Shown: in pieces, positions 1 through 10,212 of the stretch
Layout: each line of letters starts with the position of its first letter
Position numbering within the stretch: the first letter of the stretch is position 1
DNA from: Branchiostoma belcheri
Taxonomy: Eukaryota; Chordata; Leptocardii; Amphioxiformes; Branchiostomatidae
Assembly: GCF_001625305.1 (NCBI RefSeq)
Contig: NW_017803926.1
Location: forward strand, 60,747-124,746
DNA length: 64,000 bases
Direction of reading: 5' to 3'
Made by a program: the position numbers and the translations under genes
Notes under the pieces: model-generated
The model's database searches: none
The model's input: only the letters and a program-made list of their open reading frames with translations
What the model was told of the DNA's origin: nothing

Positions 1-340
1 CTCCCCCCCTCACAGCCGCGCTTCGCACGGCGTCGGGCACTACGTGTCCTCCAAAAAATTTCCAGCACCACTCCCCTAAAAATTCCTGGGGAGACCCCTG
101 AATGGCCTAATCTGCCTGATCATCATCTACCAGGCTTGCGTCCCGATTTTTCTCAGGGAAAAACCTGAATAAAGTTTGCACCGAGACTTTGCCTTTGACC
201 CGAAGTGCCCACGTAGGAGTTGAAATGTAAAAAGTGTGCCTTCTTTATTAGAAGGAATATGGTACATGTAGTATGAAATAAGGTACTTCTTTCAAGAAAC
301 TTTTAAGTTAAAACAGTTAAAACACCACTAAAGACCGTAC
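1..340. other. Intron 2 (part) of ZNRF3-like gene; no feature recognised
   Basis: This stretch follows the splice donor of ZNRF3-like exon 2 on the minus strand, so it is inferred to be the start of intron 2. I see no conserved coding, no tandem repeat and no transposon terminus in it. Confidence 0.5.
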
Positions 341-466
341 CTTGCCAAAGATGGAGAGGCAGGGCTGAGGTTCCAGGGCCGGGTCTTCTAACTTGACCAC
401 ACCCACCCATCCATACTGGTGCAGGTCCTCCTCATCACTGTTGTTACACAGGCCCAGGGGGTGCAG
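341..466 (-). CDS. ZNRF3: ZNRF3/RNF43-like E3 ubiquitin ligase, exon 2 (PA-like domain)
   Basis: This 42-codon exon is read on the minus strand. It begins after an acceptor ending TTGCAG and stops at a donor GTACGG. The peptide runs LHPLGLCNNSDEEDL, then YGWVGVVKLE and PCLSIFGK, which I recognise as the extracellular protease-associated-like domain of ZNRF3/RNF43. In that family, single-pass membrane RING E3 ligases ubiquitinate Frizzled and LRP6 and are turned off by R-spondin. The phase (0/0) matches exon 1 at 10018-10212, whose peptide ends exactly where this one should begin. Two conserved cysteines are present (in GLCNN and PCLSI). The transmembrane and RING exons are beyond the left edge. 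RNF43 and ZNRF3 arose by vertebrate duplication, so a lancelet gene would be the single ancestor of both; the symbol follows the closer vertebrate match. Confidence 0.9.
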
Positions 467-572
467 CTGCAAGTACAACATCATTAGTGAGTTTGGCTTT
501 CCAGCTGCTGTCAACCTGTTGAATGATGATTTGTGTATACATGTATAACTTTGAATAATCTCTACGTTACCA

Positions 573-690
573 TCTAAGACCCAATTCACACTCAAAAAAT
601 GATTTGGATTAACAACTCATTAAGCATCGTTTGCAGAAAGTATCCGGATTGACACTCCTCTTGGCCGATGTGAATATTGTGTCACACTTG
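573..690. mobile_element. Left end of a MITE related to the one at 52083
   Basis: AAGACCCAATTCACACTC followed by an AAAAAATGATTTGGATT-like stretch matches the left terminus of the element at 52083-52812. A matching right terminus was not found nearby, so this looks like a truncated or very diverged copy in intron 1 of the ZNRF3-like gene. Confidence 0.5.
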
Positions 691-1990
691 AAACTGATCG
701 AGGAGTCACGTGACTAGATACCACCATCTTAATATGTGGAGCCGCTGCAACTCTGCGTCATCACTATTTTGCCAAACAATACAACACAAAAAGCACGTAC
801 AGCATGAAATACAGAGGACACATATTTGGCTGGCTAGGATTTAGCTCCTGTTGTGTAAAGAGCAATATTTTTCGTTATTTACCCTAGTCCTGTGGCCGCC
901 GAGAATACTCAGTTTTCACGAGTTTCCTGTATGCTAATGCCGAGTATACTCGGTTTCGTGGTATTCCAAATGTGGACGTGTTTTAGCTGCAAATTATCTG
1001 GATTTACACTGAAATATTTGCTTGGGGACCCTGATACTATTAATTCTAGGGGAATTTATCCTTCCTTCAGTGAGGATTCTCCGGAAAGTAGCGACGTTGT
1101 GGGGAGCACATGGAACAATGGTCCCGATGGACATATCCACCGTGGAGTTGACAATGGTCCGCAGTTGCAAACGAGGTAGACATCAGGGACCTATAGTATT
1201 ATGTACCTTATTTTTAGAGCCCCAGAAAGGAGAATACGGTTGTTGTAATATATCAGCCTTTCAGCTGGATGGTCAGTTCAGCACCCAGGACAGTCTGTAG
1301 CTGGGATTTAGCCAGCGCCCGTTTTACCGTCAATCAATGGTATTTTGTCCCGCCAGACGGAAAAATTTAAGTCCTTACCGTCAACATTGACGGCCACACA
1401 AAGTGGCCTTATCATAAAACTTCGTCAGACCTCCCTCGAAGCCTTGATCGGCAATATAAAGATTTCTGGAGGATCGCTGACACACGAGTTTTGTGAGGAA
1501 ATCGTCAGAAATCTGAGCCACATCGCTCGCTGTCGATCAGCGCTTGGGGCCAGCTCGGTGGAAATCGGAGGCTGTGACGTCATGACTAGGATCATTTGCA
1601 TGACGAAGCTGGCTGGTGAAGCCGCCGCGATTCAGCTTTTGTTTCGACCCGGATTTGGGTGGGTCAAAAGAAAGGGAATAGCGGGTTGTCAATGTGTGTT
1701 GTCTCCTTGTGAGGACCATGGATTTTTTTTCATTCTGCAAAATTGAAGATTGTGCAATTTTTTTATTCTGCAATTTTGAAAATCTATCTAAAAATTGCAG
1801 ACCGAAGACGAGTATTTAGACCACTGAATGTATGAAGTGAGCGGGAGGGTGTGATGTCAATCAGCGGATCGTGAAAGGCAACATTCTTTAAGCAGGGCTC
1901 GAAATACCCGGTGGTGCACTGGCGCGGCGCCACCTGATTTTGCTTGGCGCCACTTATTCCTTAACTCAGGTGGCGCAGCGCGCCACCAAT
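690..1990. other. Intron sequence, nothing recognised
   Basis: This is part of the long ZNRF3-like intron 1. The open frames here, including one of about 130 codons at 1345-1746, have no recognisable domain and overlap frames on the other strand. Near 1900-1975 lies a GC-rich stretch with repeated GGCGCCACC-like words, vaguely like the GTGCACC repeats further on. Confidence 0.4.
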
Positions 1991-2027
1991 AATTTGCGTG
2001 GATCGAGCCGCTAATCGCATGGATCGG

Positions 2028-3397
2028 GCCCCATTATCGGCACAATCTTGTGAATTGTCGATGAATTGTCGATCTCGCCATGACACCACAAAGAAAACGT
2101 TCTCATTGGTAGAAAATCAGACACCTCGCTGGCGTTTCACAACACAATTTTCATGTAAACAACTCCGACTGTCCTTGTTTACATGCAAAGCGCGCCGATA
2201 CAAAATCCTGCCGGCCGCCCGACCGACCGCATGCGACGCTAAGTTTTCGGCGGCTCGGCGGAAAAATAATCCATCCCCAGAAGAAATTTTACGCATGAAA
2301 ATAACAACTACAACTTGTTTTCGTCGTTATATGAGTTTCTGAGGCCGTAAAATGTTAAAAATGTTGAAATTTGTCGGAAAAAACAGCTCGAAAGACAGAA
2401 TGAAAATGGCCGACGCTGCTTCCAACAATGTGGTCAAAGGTGAAGATAGCATCCAAGCGTCCAAGATACATGTACTAGTATTACACGCATGAAAAAATTT
2501 TTTTCGGCAACGACAGAAATAAAAATTCACTCGTATTTCTAAAAGGTTAATTTGTAAACATTACCGTGAAATTTTCCGAATTTATTGGTTTCTAGTGTCA
2601 GAATATAATGTTGTTTCTATGAATGTGCGGTTGGATGCTGTGGGGGCTTTTACAATTGGGAGAATCTGATATTAAGAGAATCTCTAATAATAGTTAGTAA
2701 TATCTCATCTGATTCTCCCAATGTAAAGGGTCTTTACAATCGCGGCATCCAACCGCACATATATACAAACAACAATATTACACAAGAAACCAATAAATTC
2801 GGAAAAATTTCTCAGTAATGTTTGAAAATTATCCTTATTAAAAATATAAGTGAATTTTTATTTCAGTTGTAGCCGAAAAAAAATATTTTTCATGCGTTTA
2901 AAGTATCGTTTTTAGCACTGTAATATGTACTTAGTACATGTCTTATACATTTGGATGCTATCTTGACCTTTGACCACTGTTATTGTAAAAAACAGGTCGG
3001 CCATTTTGTCTTTCTCGCCGTGGCTTTTCGAGCCGTTTTTCGAGCAAATTTCAACCATTTTAAACATTTTACGGCCTCAAAAACTCATACAACGAGGAAA
3101 ACAAGTTGTAGTTGTTATTTTCATGCGTAACATTTCTTCTGGGGGATGGTTTATTTTTCCGCCGAGCTGCCGAAAACTAGCGTCATGCCGCAACCATGCG
3201 GCATGGGAGTTTTATTTTGTATCGGTGAGCTTTCACGATGTAAACAAAGATAGTCGGACTTGTTTACATGAAAATTTTGTTGTGAAACGCCAGCGGGGTG
3301 TCAGATTTTCTACCAATGACAACGTTTTCTTTGTGGGGTCATGGCGAGATCGACAATTCATCGACAAATTATTCACAGGATTGTGCCGACAATGGAA
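2028..3397. mobile_element. Foldback element: long imperfect palindrome, arms about 650 bases
   Basis: The left arm (from 2028) and the right arm (ending about 3397) are reverse complements over most of their length. For example CGGCACAATCTTGTGAAT, AAGAAAACGTTCTCATTGGTAG, TTTTACGGCCTC and GGTTGGATGC-type blocks recur inverted around a centre near 2710. The arms differ by many substitutions, so the structure is old. No transposase frame lies inside. It resembles long-TIR foldback or MITE-like elements; the class is not determined. Diverged direct-orientation relatives of the right arm occur at 4600-5130. Confidence 0.75.
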
Positions 3398-3773
3398 TGA
3401 ATTTTCCCGGAACTTTTCCGATTTTGAAAAAAAGAAATAAACGTACCGTATAAAATAAGAATGTACCGGGTGGATTTTGAGGCGAAAAATAATAAACGTC
3501 CCGGTACGTTTAATAGAGAGGTGAGAGTAAGTTGTATAAAGGCTGTCCGTAAACTCTCTAGGGTGCAGAGGAATTTAGCATGCTCAGCGCCAAACGAAGC
3601 TAGTGGGGGTGAACGAAACTCGTTGCAACGTGTACAGGTTGGTTCAGTGCAAACTTCAATTATTAACTCGTCTAAAGGCTGTAAAGAGATTTTGTCAACT
3701 ACGTGTGTAAAGAGATGTCTAACACTCCCCTAACTAAATCTTTATAAAGGGAACAAGGTTGCGAACAAAATAA

Positions 3774-4043
3774 AGGCTCAAAAGGCCACAGATCCCTCTG
3801 GCAGTTCTTGGCGAAGTGGTGCCTTACAATGATCACGGGCGTATCCCTCCGCAGAATTCTCCGTGATGTGGCCCAAGGCCTCATCACCCCATAATTACGC
3901 TGTAGGCAATGAAGACAGGCAAGTGAAGACACCAGATGATTCAACTGTCCGTTGAGAGTGTTTGACATAGGTAAAGCCATCAGAAGGCCAGGCCGACCAG
4001 CGGGACCTGTGCCCAAACTGAAGATGGGTGATGTTGTATATAG
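3774..4043 (-). pseudogene. Cys/His-finger transposon ORF: N-terminal block, fragment I
   Basis: Read on the minus strand, this block gives peptide pieces such as RPWATSRRILRRDT and HHFAKNCQRDL. The same block occurs at 8235-8345 (DNA nearly 90% similar by eye over about 105 bases) and, more diverged, at 27360-27436, where it opens the longer copy III. It is interrupted on its upstream side by the TTA-flanked MITE starting at 4047. It may be the start of another copy, or a terminal direct repeat of the copy spread over 5898-8345. Function unknown. Confidence 0.6.
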
Positions 4044-5269
4044 TTAGGCCAAGGAAAAAAAATGTTGTGTTTCCTGTTTCAGTCCAGAAAAAATTAGGGT
4101 CGGTAGGTAGGGATTATCTTATTTTATTTTTATTTTTTATTTTTTTTTTAGACTTTGCTGATTGCTGTGTTTATATAAGCAGAACATGATGAAAAATCGA
4201 TTGTGCAATATTATATTTCATCACTCAAGTACTCAGGTGTCAGATCATGGAGCTTTAAACGGTCGATCAGCTCGAAGAACTTAACAGATGTCCCTAGCCC
4301 TTGCAGGGCTAAATTCAGATTCAGGTCCAGATTCAAGTCTACAGGTTTTCAGGGTTCTCCCAGGGATTTGGGAGAAAAAAAAAGAAACAAAAAAGAATTC
4401 TAAAGAAAAAAAAAATTAATCTGCACAAAATTTTAATTGGTTTCTATCCCTTTGTTTGCCTAAAAATCGATAGTGTGATTGTATCAATTTGAAACCCCAA
4501 AAAATTAGCTAAATCAGCGATTTAAGGTTATTGTGCAATGGACGTGCCCTATGACCTTCAACCTTTGGGGGTCATGCAGGCGTCAACAGCGCCCTCCCCC
4601 ATGCCTTGCCAGTCCGTTTTCGTGGGCAAATTTCTGCTTTTTTAGAGGTTTTGCGACCTAAAAACTCACATCAGAGGAAAAATACACCACAGACGACATT
4701 TTCATGGTAAATATCGATAAATGGACCAGGCATTTTTCTGTCCCGTTGCCGATTTTGCTGATTTTCGCCATGTGCTTATAATTTGTTTACGTCGATAGCT
4801 ACCTTTCCTTGTCCGGTTTTATGGGCAAATTTCCGCTTTTTTAGACGTTTTGGGACTAAAAGACCGACAAAGGGGGAAAAATAAATCATATACATTATTT
4901 TTATGAGAAATACTGCTATCATGGACCAGACATTTTTCTTTCGCGTTGCCGAATTTTTGCGGCCGCCGCATGCTGATGGTGCAGTACGGTAGGGAATTTT
5001 CTACTTTTTCTGCTTTTAAACTTATTTTCGGAGTCGATGGCTTTGTTTTACAAACAAATCAGACAAATTATTAGCGTTGTTTACACGACTTCAAAACGCT
5101 AGCGGGGCGCCCGATGTTCCACCAGACAGCGATTCTCTCGGTAGCGTGGTGCAAAATGTTTTGGTTCAGCAATATGCAGGGGTCCACACAAAAATAAGGC
5201 TAGGGTCGGCGTTTTTTTTTAGGGTCGGTCGGGAAACAGGAAACACAACATTTATTTTCCTAGGCCTTA
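4044..5269. mobile_element. PIF/Harbinger-type MITE with TTA target duplication
   Basis: The element at 4047-5266 begins GGCCAAGG and ends CCTAGGCC. Both ends then read into a shared inverted ATGTTGTGTTTCCTGTTTC block. It is flanked by TTA at 4044-4046 and 5267-5269. A 3-base TWA duplication with GGCC-type ends is typical of PIF/Harbinger. There is no transposase, so it is non-autonomous. Inside, 4600-4790 and 4800-5130 are two diverged tandem relatives of the foldback arm found at 3000-3400. It sits inside the Cys/His-finger element. Confidence 0.8.
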
Positions 5270-5897
5270 GGAGGATGTTGGAGAGGTTTGTTGACGTACG
5301 AGGAACCGCAAAGCAGCTGGAGTCTGGACCGAGCCTTGAGGAAGGCACGGGGAGGCACTAGCCGTAGCACAGGTGAGTGTTTTGGTGTAGAGCCAGAATC
5401 AGACAGTCCCTGACAAGTGGCGGTGCCCTGGGCAGAGTGGGGGGGGGGTGAAGCGAGAAGGTGTCATATGCTCTAGGTTCCAGGATCGCGGGCAGGCCAT
5501 CAGGTGCTTCAGATGCCGCCGAGGCGGTGCAACGTGGGGAAGGTAATCGGGGAAGGTAATGTCGGCTGTGGTGATGTCGAGGTCACCAGCAAGACGCTCC
5601 AGACAAGCTGAGAGAACTGCGGTGCTGGGATGCCCGGTACATACTTGGAACTTTTCACTACTCGCCGCCCAGGAGTCCTGCCCCGGAGACGTGTGGTGCA
5701 GAGGAGACTGTGTCGAGGATGCGCTAAGGTTCGTCAGGTGAGGAGAGCCGCAGTCAGCGTTGTGATGCGTAACCGTCGGTGGAGGGGGGGCATGATATTC
5801 TAAAGGTTCGGGAAACAGCGAACAGGAAACATGAAATATAAGATGCTATGTTCATGAATGTTCTTGCCGTGTCGTGTTTGATGCAGTCTAGCCACTA
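5270..5897. other. Interior of the Cys/His-finger element, no frame recognised
   Basis: GC-richer than its surroundings. It lies between the nested MITE and the C-terminal finger fragment and is probably non-coding or decayed element sequence. No conserved peptide was found on either strand. Confidence 0.35.
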
Positions 5898-6283
5898 CTA
5901 AAGGGTTTTTGCAGCCTGGTATTCGTCCCTCTTAGCTTTTTCTTTGTAGGGACAGTCCTTTGCTGGATGAAGTGCGGATACATCAGGACGTGACTCTGGG
6001 CAGTACTTACACTTGTGCACAAGGATGTCGCCATACTGCCCCACGTGATCTCCTGACAAGGTGCAGAGGCCCGCCTGATACTTGGCACATGGAGTGTCTG
6101 CGACTGACCAGTTATCTCTCTTGGTGCTTCCTTGTGTTGCTGCTAGCTGTGATTGGGGGAAAAGTCGCCGGAGGAACTGGTCCTTCAACTCCTTTAATGC
6201 TGAAATGATGTCTGGAGATTCCAAGTCCAACAGCAACTTCCCTGCACGTGTGAGCATAACGTTGTACGAGGTACAGACTCCCT
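5898..6283 (-). pseudogene. Cys/His-finger transposon ORF: C-terminal part, copy II
   Basis: On the minus strand the frame carries a Cys/His cluster with spacing C-x7-C-x5-H-x9-H-x-C-x2-C (starting CAKYQAGLC, ending HKCKYC) and closes with KRDEYQAAKTL. The same spacing C-x7-C-x5-H-x9-H-x-C and a KRDEY ending recur in copy III (25950-26508), so this is a shared protein family, not chance. The pattern suggests a zinc-binding, nucleic-acid-handling protein such as a gag-like ORF, but I cannot name the transposon class. The upstream half is cut off by the insertions at 6283-7239. Confidence 0.65.
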
Positions 6284-6598
6284 TAGTGCACCCAAATTTG
6301 GAGCTGTGCACTCAATTTTTTTCTGTGGGTGCACCAGTGCACCCAAATATTTTCTTAGGCTTAATGTATGTAAACGATGTTTAATGTGTAGTAGTTACAG
6401 CATATTCTTAACTTGAACATTCTAAATGTCAGAAAAAATAATACAATCATTGTTATCATACTTTTCTTGAAATGAAACATAGTTTTTTCTGACATTCTAC
6501 TTATCTTAAATGGTGCATCTAAAATATTTTTTGTGCACCCAATTTTTTAGGTTGGGTGCACCAGTGCACCTATTCCCCAAAATGAATTTCAAGCCCTG
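6283..6598. repeat. GTGCACC repeat family copy
   Basis: The left end has GTGCACCCAAATTTGGAG and the right end GGTTGGGTGCACCAGTGCAC followed by GAATTTCAAGCCCTG. Relatives occur at 8450-8566, 45266-45300 and 63467-63530, always ending in a (T/G)GAGCCCTG or AAGCCCTG word. It is inserted in the Cys/His-finger element. It looks like a short non-autonomous element with internal inverted GTGCACC words. Confidence 0.65.
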
Positions 6599-7248
6599 GT
6601 GTACGTGAGATGGGGTTTTGTGCGCGTGAAAAATTTGCGCATGAAAAACTTGCGCGTGAAAAATCTGCGCGTGAAGATATGCAAATTAGCTGATTCCAGA
6701 GGGATTCGAAAACTTTTTGCTGTTTTAAGCTTAAAAGTTGGAAAAAAAGGCAAGAAAATCAAAATTTAACATCATTTTGCTTGCATTCTAGACTGCATAG
6801 CCTTGTTTTGTCCATTTTTCTGTGATTTCAGGTGATTTTGAAAGGTTAAGTTTTCACGCGCAAAAAAGGTTAAAATTTGCGCGTGAAAGAATTTGTTTAA
6901 GAAAGCATGAAATCAAACTTCTAGAATGGAGAAAAGCTTCAGATTGTTACATTTGACCATCCTAAACCTCATACTAGTAACTTTTCCATGTATTTCCTAC
7001 AAATTCAAGTGATTTTCAAAAGTTCAGTTTCATGGAAAGTATGCAAATTAGCTTATTCCCAAGGGACCAACATTTTGAAACAAAAATTTTGGCTAACAGA
7101 GCGAAAATTATACCAGAGGACAACATTTTCCTGCTTAAGAATTTGGTACTGCATATTTTCTAACATATTTCTGGGACTTTTATTTTTCACGCGCAAATTT
7201 TTCACGCGCAAGTTTTTCACGCGCAGAAAACCCGTTCCCGTGTACGTG
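6599..7248. mobile_element. Mutator-like MITE with 9-base target duplication
   Basis: The element at 6608-7239 is flanked on both sides by GTGTACGTG (6599-6607 and 7240-7248), a perfect 9-base duplication. Its ends are inverted: the left reads GGGGTTTTGTGCGCGTGAAA, and the right reads as the complement of GGGTTTTCTGCGCGTGAAA. Just inside each end, TGCGCGTGAAAAA words are repeated three or four times. A 9-base duplication is the hallmark of MULE transposition. No transposase is inside. It interrupts the Cys/His-finger ORF, which continues at 7249. Confidence 0.8.
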
Positions 7249-7914
7249 CTCACTTCGTTCATGAGGTTCTTTAGTATAGTTTGCCCTTTGAAGGCAGGAA
7301 GCATCAGATTCAAAAACTATGGCCAATTCTCCGTGGACTAGCTGGTCTAGAGAAATGTTCACAGGAGTTACTGGGGTAACACTGTTGAACACAAACTCGT
7401 AGGGCCAGATGAACTCCCGCTTCACCTCGTTGTGTAAGCTTACGGGTGAGACCACTAAGAAGGTTCTTCTTACCTGCCCCGTGTTCCCCTCTCTGCTAAA
7501 TGCATCGTTGTCTGCCGGGATCCTGGCCTGTTGACGAGTGGGGAGGGGGGCTGAGTGCCACTGCCGAATGATTCGAGCAGCTTGAGCACTCGAACTTCTT
7601 TCAATGTGGGATAGGAGCTCGAGTACCTGCTCGGTCGCTGATAGGTATAACTGTCTGCTGGCCCGGGGCATTCGCTCGGTGTCAAACCGCTCCTCAGGTC
7701 TTGCCGCACCCTGTTTGCTGGTGTTTCGCTTCGTCTGCCCAAGTCTCGCGAGATTTCCTCCATGAGGCGGGGGGAGGGGGGCGTCCGTCCTCCCGTGGCA
7801 GAACTCCTCCTGCAAGAACACCAGGTCCGGCTTCAGCTCCTCTATTTCCAGGCTGGCATCAGCTACTTGCTCTATCACTAGTATCAGTCTGTGGCAAGGG
7901 CTCTTGGCCGGCAT
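7249..7914 (-). pseudogene. Cys/His-finger transposon ORF: middle part, copy II
   Basis: This is an open minus-strand frame of about 220 codons, rich in Arg, Ser, Gln and Pro. Near its end is LDQLVHGELAIV, which matches WDQLMVGELAII in copy III (about 26500-26450) and ties the two copies together. After the MULE insertion the frame would continue toward the finger domain at 6283-5898. Upstream it is preceded by a 21-base minisatellite and the N-terminal block at 8235-8345. No enzymatic motif is visible. Confidence 0.55.
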
Positions 7915-8039
7915 CGACGTGTTTTGGGGGAGATCCAGGTCGTACTCGCCAGGTCACTGCAAGGTCATACTCATCACGGTAATGTACCGATCGCCGTGTC
8001 TTACATTTGGGGCGCACAACTGGAGACGTGTAAATACCC

Positions 8040-8195
8040 GGAGAGATACTGGAGAGAGATGTGCAGGTACTGGGGAGAGGCGTGCAGGTACTGGGGAGAG
8101 ATGTGGTATGTGGTACTGGGGAGAGATGTGCAGGTACTGGGGAGAGATGTGCAGGTACTGGGGAGAGATGTGCAGGTACTGGGGAGAGATGTGTA
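8040..8195. repeat. 21-base minisatellite (GTGCAGGTACTGGGGAGAGAT)n-like
   Basis: Six to seven units of a word containing GCAGGTACTGGGGAGAG, with one expanded variant (TGTGGTATG insert near 8105). The period is a multiple of three, so on the minus strand it reads as a Ser-Leu-Pro-Ser-Thr-Cys-Thr heptad. It may therefore have expanded inside the coding part of copy II. Confidence 0.85.
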
Positions 8196-8234
8196 GAGCA
8201 GGGCAGCAGATACTAGTGAGAGATGCGGAGAGAC

Positions 8235-8345
8235 GTGCCTAGCCGTGCAGATCCCTCTGCCAGTTCTCGGCGAAGTGGCGCCTGACGTCACGGGCGTATC
8301 CCTGTGCGGAATTCTCCGTAGCCCAAGGCCTCATCACCCCATTAT
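8235..8345 (-). pseudogene. Cys/His-finger transposon ORF: N-terminal block, copy II
   Basis: The minus strand gives ARDVRRHFAENWQRDL in one frame, matching VRHHFAKNCQRDL of the fragment at 3774-4043. Its edge, ATAATGGGGTGATGAGGCC, is also the edge of copy III (27436), which suggests a true element start. Confidence 0.6.
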
Positions 8346-8449
8346 GAAACATATTCTAAGACCCGGAGTCAGAAAAATGATAATATCACTGCAATAGTGA
8401 TGATGATGAATAGTACTTTTCTTTACAAATAAAATATAATTAGTTTTTG

Positions 8450-8566
8450 ATGACGTTCTACTTATTCTATTTTATATGGTGCACCCAAAAAGGTTTTGGT
8501 GCATCCAATTTTTTAGGTTGGGTGCACCAGTGCGCCTATTGCTAAAAATGAATTTCGAGCCCTGAC
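8450..8566. repeat. GTGCACC repeat family, partial copy
   Basis: GGTGCACCCAAAAAGG, then GGTTGGGTGCACCAGTGC, ending AATTTCGAGCCCTG. Same right-hand half as 6490-6598. Confidence 0.65.
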
Positions 8567-8685
8567 GTTGAGTTAGAGCTGTCTGTCTACATCCTAACAT
8601 TACGTACATAGAATTAATATGGCTGCTTATGCTCTGTGCAAAAGGACATGCAGGTCCTTCTGTATATTATTATTACCACTATGAC

Positions 8686-9432
8686 TTAGGCCCCGTTCAT
8701 GATTGGATATCTATTACGAATTGATTTGATTTAAAAAAATAAATCAATTCATTTGGGAACATGAACGCTCCAAACCGGTTCCGTTGCGATTTATTTTGAA
8801 CCACCTCGCGAGGTGGTCTGAAACGATACATAACGATTCGCATTCGTAGAATTGTAATCATGAACGCGTGAATGCAAATCATTTTGGTTCGACGCTGTAC
8901 ACCCGGGTACGAGGGGCCACGGCCGGCCATAGTTCGTGGCGCAGTGGCTTGTACTGCGGAAAATTCTACTCGAATCATACAATTTTGACATCGAGTTCTA
9001 ATTACTGGTCGACTGAGGAAACGGGAGTTCTGATATTGACTTGGGGAAATCAGGAGATCCAGAGGAAAAGTGGATGGTGTGCACCAGAACCTACCCTGGG
9101 CGTGAGGGCGAGTGGTAGCCCAACGGCGGCGGACCATGGGAGTTTGCGCCAGATGCACCCGGGGCACAGCCTATGGATCATGTATGGGGAGGACATGAGT
9201 CGGGAACGAGCGACCACTCGCCCGAACAGGCGTAAACTCTCTGCCTTACGAACCGGGTTCCCAGGAAATGTTCAAAGAAATTGTGCTATACATATGAAAT
9301 GCAAGTCAATTCGAGGTGTGAAACCGTTTCCAGTGTGGGTGCAAGTTTTGAATCACGGACGCAAAAATATATTCCATTTCGAATCGGATCGTGGCCAAAC
9401 CGGAACACATCTGAATCATGACAGAGGCCTTA
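8686..9432. mobile_element. PIF/Harbinger-type MITE with TTA target duplication
   Basis: The element at 8689-9429 starts GGCCCCGTTCATGATT and ends AATCATGACAGAGGCC, with TTA on both sides (8686-8688, 9430-9432). There is no transposase. An open frame of about 200 codons through its middle has no recognisable domain and I treat it as chance. Confidence 0.8.
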
Positions 9433-10017
9433 AAGAAAAAGGCATGCAGACCCTCCTAGCTAGCTAGACAATTCTGCCCCTTCATATAATTGTCTACTCA
9501 AGTTCTTTCGAAATCACTTTACCTCATCTACGCCCACCACCTGTTGGCATTTTCATAATTTCAGAGAACTATCCCCTAGTAATATTAGGGCATACAAGTA
9601 GTATTGTGCTTCAAGTTGAACTGAAGTTTGCTATTTACATTACGGTAATTTACGTAGGGAAAATCACACGACAACGTACGACAATCACACGACAAAAGTA
9701 TACACCTTGGGGAGGGGGGCCGTTGTTGTTTTGTAAGGATTACTTCGAAATTTTTAATGCATGTAGGCTTATGAATATCAGGTACTCCTACAAAACTGTG
9801 AATGTTTGTGATCGTGTTCTAGTATCTCTCCAGGCGCTGTTTGCGGGTGGTGTGCTGTGACATGACAAGGTTTACAGGCGGATTGTTGTTTACTCCCTTT
9901 GCCACACATGGTGCACTTCAAAGGTCGCAGTTCGCACCGCACAAGTCACAACAATCATCTCCGACACTGTCGCACAGCCACACAATAAAAACTACAAACT
10001 ACAGAATAGTTTCTTAC
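9433..10017. other. Intron 1 next to ZNRF3-like exon 1, nothing recognised
   Basis: AT-rich intron. The only marked point is the exon 1 splice donor at its right edge (minus strand GTAAGAAAC). Confidence 0.5.
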
Positions 10018-10212
10018 TTGGATAATGTCTCCCTCTGCGGAGACTGTAGCACCGGCGGCTGAAAAGTGGCCCTGTAGATCGTAAGTGTAGGTGGTGTAAC
10101 CATCGCCGTGCGGCGGCGTGCTCTCAAACAGAATCACTTCAAGATACGCCGTCTCCCGAGCCAGCACAGCCTGCATCGTGGCCAGCACTAGCACCACCAC
10201 CCTCCCTAGCAT
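10018..10212 (-). CDS. ZNRF3: ZNRF3/RNF43-like E3 ubiquitin ligase, exon 1 (signal peptide)
   Basis: This 65-codon first coding exon is on the minus strand. It starts at the ATG complementary to 10210-10212 and ends ...GDIIQ at a consensus donor GTAAGAAAC. Residues 1-18 (MLGRVVVLVLATMQAVLA) form a signal peptide. They are followed by RETAYLEVILFES and GATVSAEGDIIQ, the start of the ectodomain typical of ZNRF3. In vertebrate ZNRF3 the residues after this point are a conserved HPLGLCNN block, which is what exon 2 at 341-466 supplies. The family removes Frizzled from the cell surface and so dampens Wnt signalling. The insert PPHGDG lies in a loop that varies between species. The intron that follows is about 9.5 kb and almost entirely transposon-derived. 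Confidence 0.9.

Noticed and set aside
2028-3397. CRISPR array or phage-like structure in the repeat-rich left part
   Set aside because: The repeats are long inverted arms and dispersed elements, not short regularly spaced direct repeats, and the DNA is eukaryotic.
8868-9467. A 199-codon frame on the plus strand
   Set aside because: It lies inside a TTA-flanked MITE and runs past its right end. No domain recognised; overlapped by a minus-strand frame.
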